From NCBI GenBank assembly GCA_021815535.1, contig JAKAGL010000149.1, positions 1 to 6,275 of the forward strand: 6,275 nt of DNA, read 5' to 3'. Made by a program: the position numbers and the translations under genes. This document shows positions 4,704 to 6,275 of this stretch, piece by piece. Positions within the stretch are counted from its first letter, which is position 1. Each line of letters begins with the position of its first letter. Under the pieces are notes generated by a model. That model did not search any database. It was not told the origin of the DNA and saw only the letters and a program-made list of their open reading frames with translations. The DNA is from a bacterium. Lineage in GTDB: Bacteria > Nitrospinota_A > UBA7883 > JACRGQ01.

Positions 4704-5996
4704 TCACTCCTGTGCCGGGTGCGCGATCAGGTCGTAATCCATCGCGCCGGTCACCGTTACCTTGATTATCTCACCGGGTGCGGATTCGCAGCCGTCCAAA
4801 ATAGTTTCGCCGTCCACTTCGGGGGCCTGCGTGGCAAGCCTCCCTATCAGCAGGCGGTCCTCTTCATCGTACCGTTCCACCAGCGCGTCGAACGTCTTGC
4901 CTAATTTTTCCTTGTTCTTCTTTTTCGATATTGCGTTCTGCGCCTTCATCAACTGGGCGCGGCGTTTTTCTTTCACCTTTTCCGGCACGTCGTCGGCAAA
5001 GGCGGCCGCCCCCGTCCCCTCCTCGCTGGAGTAGGTGAACACCCCCACATGATCGAACCGCGCTTCTTTGACGAACTCCAGAAGGGTGTTGAACTGCTTA
5101 TCTGTCTCGCCGGGGAAGCCGACGATGAAGCTGGTGCGTATGGCGCCGTGCGGCATTTTTTTCCTAATTCGTTTCATCAATGAACGGATGTCGGCGCTGG
5201 ATTCCTGCCGCCCCATCCGTTTCAGCACCGCATCGTCGTAATGCTGGAACGGCACATCGATATACGGCGTGAAGGGAGGCCCGGAAGCGATCATCTCTAT
5301 CATCGCGTCGGTGATGAGCGTGGGGTAGAGGTACATCACCCTCAGCCAGCCTTGTTGCAATTCTTTCAAATCGCCCAACTGCTTCAAAAGCTCCACCAAA
5401 CCGTTCTTTTTGCGCAAATCGGCCCCATAACGGGTGGTATCCTGCGCCACCAGCACCAATTCACGGATACCGATGGAGAGAAGTTCCTTCGCCTCGGCGA
5501 CGACCGCTTCCAACGGACGGCTTTTCAGCGGACCGCGGATGGCCGGGATGGAGCAGAATGAACAGGCGTTGCCGCACCCCTCGGCGATCTTCAGGTATGC
5601 CGACACAACTCCCGGCTGGGTAACGCGCTTGATGTTATCGGTGCGGTAGACCTCTTTTGTGCTTTCATCCGAGATGGCAAGAAGATAGTCGATCTCGGGT
5701 ATGTCGCTTTGCAGTTCGGCCTTGTAGCGCTCCACCATGCAACCCATCACGGCAAGCTTGGCGTTGGGCTTGGTCTTTTTTATCTCGGCCAGGCTAAGGA
5801 TGGTATCGATGGTCTCGCGCTTGGCGGCATCGATAAAGCCGCAGGAGTTCACGAGAAGGCAGTCGGCCTCTTCGGGATTGTCGGTGATGGTGCACCCCTG
5901 CTGTTGCAGGATGGCCAGGATCTTTTCGCTATCCACCCGGTTCTTGGCGCAGCCGAGCGAGACCATATGCAAGCGCATGTTGCGTAGATTTTTCAT
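4704..5996 (-). CDS. rimO: Ribosomal protein S12 methylthiotransferase RimO
   Basis: RimO is a radical-SAM enzyme that adds a methylthio group to a conserved aspartate of ribosomal protein S12. At 430 residues the protein has the usual length and all three domains. The N-terminal UPF0004 domain has the three cysteines of the auxiliary Fe-S cluster: Cys16 (SLGCAKN), Cys52 (NSCGF) and Cys86 (MGCMVERY). The radical-SAM core has CxxxCxxC at Cys141, Cys145 and Cys148 (AEGCGNACSFCSIP), followed by SRPLE, VAQDTTRYG and PFQH. The C-terminal TRAM domain (about 365-427) binds RNA or S12. GCAKN...DSE and the AQDTT motif favour RimO over the tRNA enzyme MiaB. TATAAT lies 6 bases before the ATG without a ribosome binding site. 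In-frame ATGs at codons 7 and 11 are possible alternatives. It is the first gene of a three-gene operon. Confidence 0.95.
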   Translation of the reverse strand: MKNLRNMRLHMVSLGCAKNRVDSEKILAILQQQGCTITDNPEEADCLLVNSCGFIDAAKRETIDTILSLAEIKKTKPNAKLAVMGCMVERYKAELQSDIPEIDYLLAISDESTKEVYRTDNIKRVTQPGVVSAYLKIAEGCGNACSFCSIPAIRGPLKSRPLEAVVAEAKELLSIGIRELVLVAQDTTRYGADLRKKNGLVELLKQLGDLKELQQGWLRVMYLYPTLITDAMIEMIASGPPFTPYIDVPFQHYDDAVLKRMGRQESSADIRSLMKRIRKKMPHGAIRTSFIVGFPGETDKQFNTLLEFVKEARFDHVGVFTYSSEEGTGAAAFADDVPEKVKEKRRAQLMKAQNAISKKKNKEKLGKTFDALVERYDEEDRLLIGRLATQAPEVDGETILDGCESAPGEIIKVTVTGAMDYDLIAHPAQE

Positions 5997-6002
5997 GTGG
6001 AG

Positions 6003-6008
6003 ATTATA
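6003..6008 (-). promoter_or_regulatory. Consensus -10 box (TATAAT) of the rimO operon
   Basis: On the minus strand a perfect TATAAT (6008 to 6003) is followed by CTCCAC and the rimO ATG at 5996, so the transcript should begin at or near the ATG. No purine-rich ribosome binding site is present. A possible -35, TTGCGC (6028-6023), is only 14 bases away, which is too close. If translation instead began at codon 7 there would be a leader of about 18 bases, also without a ribosome binding site. Confidence 0.55.
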
Positions 6009-6047
6009 GCGCGGATTTGTTGGCGCAATGTTCGATGAATATGGAGG

Positions 6048-6065
6048 TTCAAGTCCCGTATCACC
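6048..6065 (+). repeat. 18-base direct repeat, left copy
   Basis: TTCAAGTCCCGTATCACC matches 6240-6257 in 16 of 18 bases, in the same orientation and 192 bases apart. TTCAAGT looks like a tRNA T-loop, but the flanks do not form a T stem (GGAGG against CCCGT pairs at only two positions), so it is not a tRNA. It lies 40 bases upstream of the rimO promoter box. Confidence 0.5.
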
Positions 6066-6140
6066 TTAATAGGCATAGCCATATGAAATGCCGAAACGGG
6101 AGGTAAAGCTGAATTCGCGGAAAATATGGTGGGTGACGAG

Positions 6141-6250
6141 GTTTGGGAGGCCCGCCGCGCGGTTGCGTAATGCAACCGCTTTTGCGGGCGGCCCGGCTCC
6201 TCTTTGGCGCTCCCTCGCCGGTCGCGCACGGAACCGGGCTTCAAATCCTG
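6141..6250 (+). repeat. Degenerate interspersed repeat, copy B
   Basis: This is the plus-strand partner of the repeat at 3044-3138. The ungapped match covers 6207-6250 (32 of 44 identical by eye); upstream, TTTGGG-AGGCCCGCC also finds a counterpart. It contains a two-part hairpin: CCCGC/GCGGG (6151-6155, 6184-6188) around the perfect CGGTTGC-GTAAT-GCAACCG (6160-6178). Its right end runs into the right copy of the 18-base direct repeat. An open frame on the minus strand reads through the whole segment but looks like repeat sequence, not protein. Confidence 0.5.
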
Positions 6251-6257
6251 TATCACC
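6240..6257 (+). repeat. 18-base direct repeat, right copy
   Basis: TTCAAATCCTGTATCACC pairs with 6048-6065 (16 of 18 identical). With its partner it brackets 174 bases that include copy B of the degenerate repeat. Again the flanks (CGGGC against CCTGT) do not make a tRNA T stem. Confidence 0.5.
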
Positions 6258-6275
6258 GCCGCTAATACCGAACGT

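Noticed and set aside
6048..6065. Possible tRNA or tRNA 3' half upstream of rimO
   Set aside because: The T-loop-like TTCAAGT lacks a pairing T stem, and no acceptor, D or anticodon arm can be built around it on either strand.
5993..6275. Minus-strand open frame running in from the right edge (VIQDLKPGS... to VIRDLNLHIH...)
   Set aside because: It reads through both 18-base direct repeats and the hairpin of repeat copy B, has low-complexity Arg/Pro/Ser content, and its end overlaps the rimO start and covers its promoter. It is most likely non-coding repeat sequence.

Overview
The window is about 6.3 kb of mostly housekeeping chromosome from a Gram-negative bacterium: it encodes an outer-membrane beta-barrel and exported proteins. 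GC content is moderately high. The ArgB type, the wording of the tRNA and RimO, and the degenerate intergenic repeats would fit Nitrospinota/Nitrospirota or the old 'Deltaproteobacteria', probably an uncultured lineage. That placement is an impression and was not tested.

Layout. Positions 2-634 (+) hold the catalytic C-terminal part of a XerC-type recombinase, cut by the left edge. Nine bases later comes a DUF6268-like outer-membrane barrel (644-1588, +), then argB (1635-2525, +). Positions 2526-2880 are a patchwork of short palindromic repeats. A complete tRNA-Ser(GCU) follows (2901-2990, +) with its own promoter and terminator. Positions 2991-3375 have no credible gene but hold a copy of the tRNA 3' end and one copy of a degenerate repeat. 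A small exported protein of unknown function (3376-3795, +) ends in a strong terminator. Next is a broken GIY-YIG-type gene (3946-4176, +). On the minus strand, rimO (4704-5996), a 66-residue membrane protein (4499-4699) and cutA (4170-4502) form one tight operon that converges on the broken gene. The right end (5997-6275) holds a second, inverted copy of the degenerate repeat, with 18-base direct repeats around it.

How the genes relate. The left genes serve unrelated functions: chromosome dimer resolution, the envelope and arginine synthesis. The minus-strand operon pairs ribosomal S12 modification (RimO) with a small membrane protein and a metal-tolerance-type protein (CutA); spacing shows co-expression but not a shared pathway.

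Main observations. (1) Three genes (the barrel gene, argB, rimO) have a good -10 box 6-7 bases before the ATG and no well-placed ribosome binding site, which suggests leaderless mRNAs; the genes without such a -10 box do have purine-rich Shine-Dalgarno-like sequences. (2) The GIY-YIG-like gene carries an in-frame TAG, has lost two codons in its active-site motif, and is cut short at the end of cutA. (3) Two intergenic regions share a degenerate repeat in opposite orientation, each lying next to tRNA 3'-end-like sequence. I found no CRISPR array, complete insertion sequence, defence system, riboswitch or replication origin, and no clear new multi-gene system.
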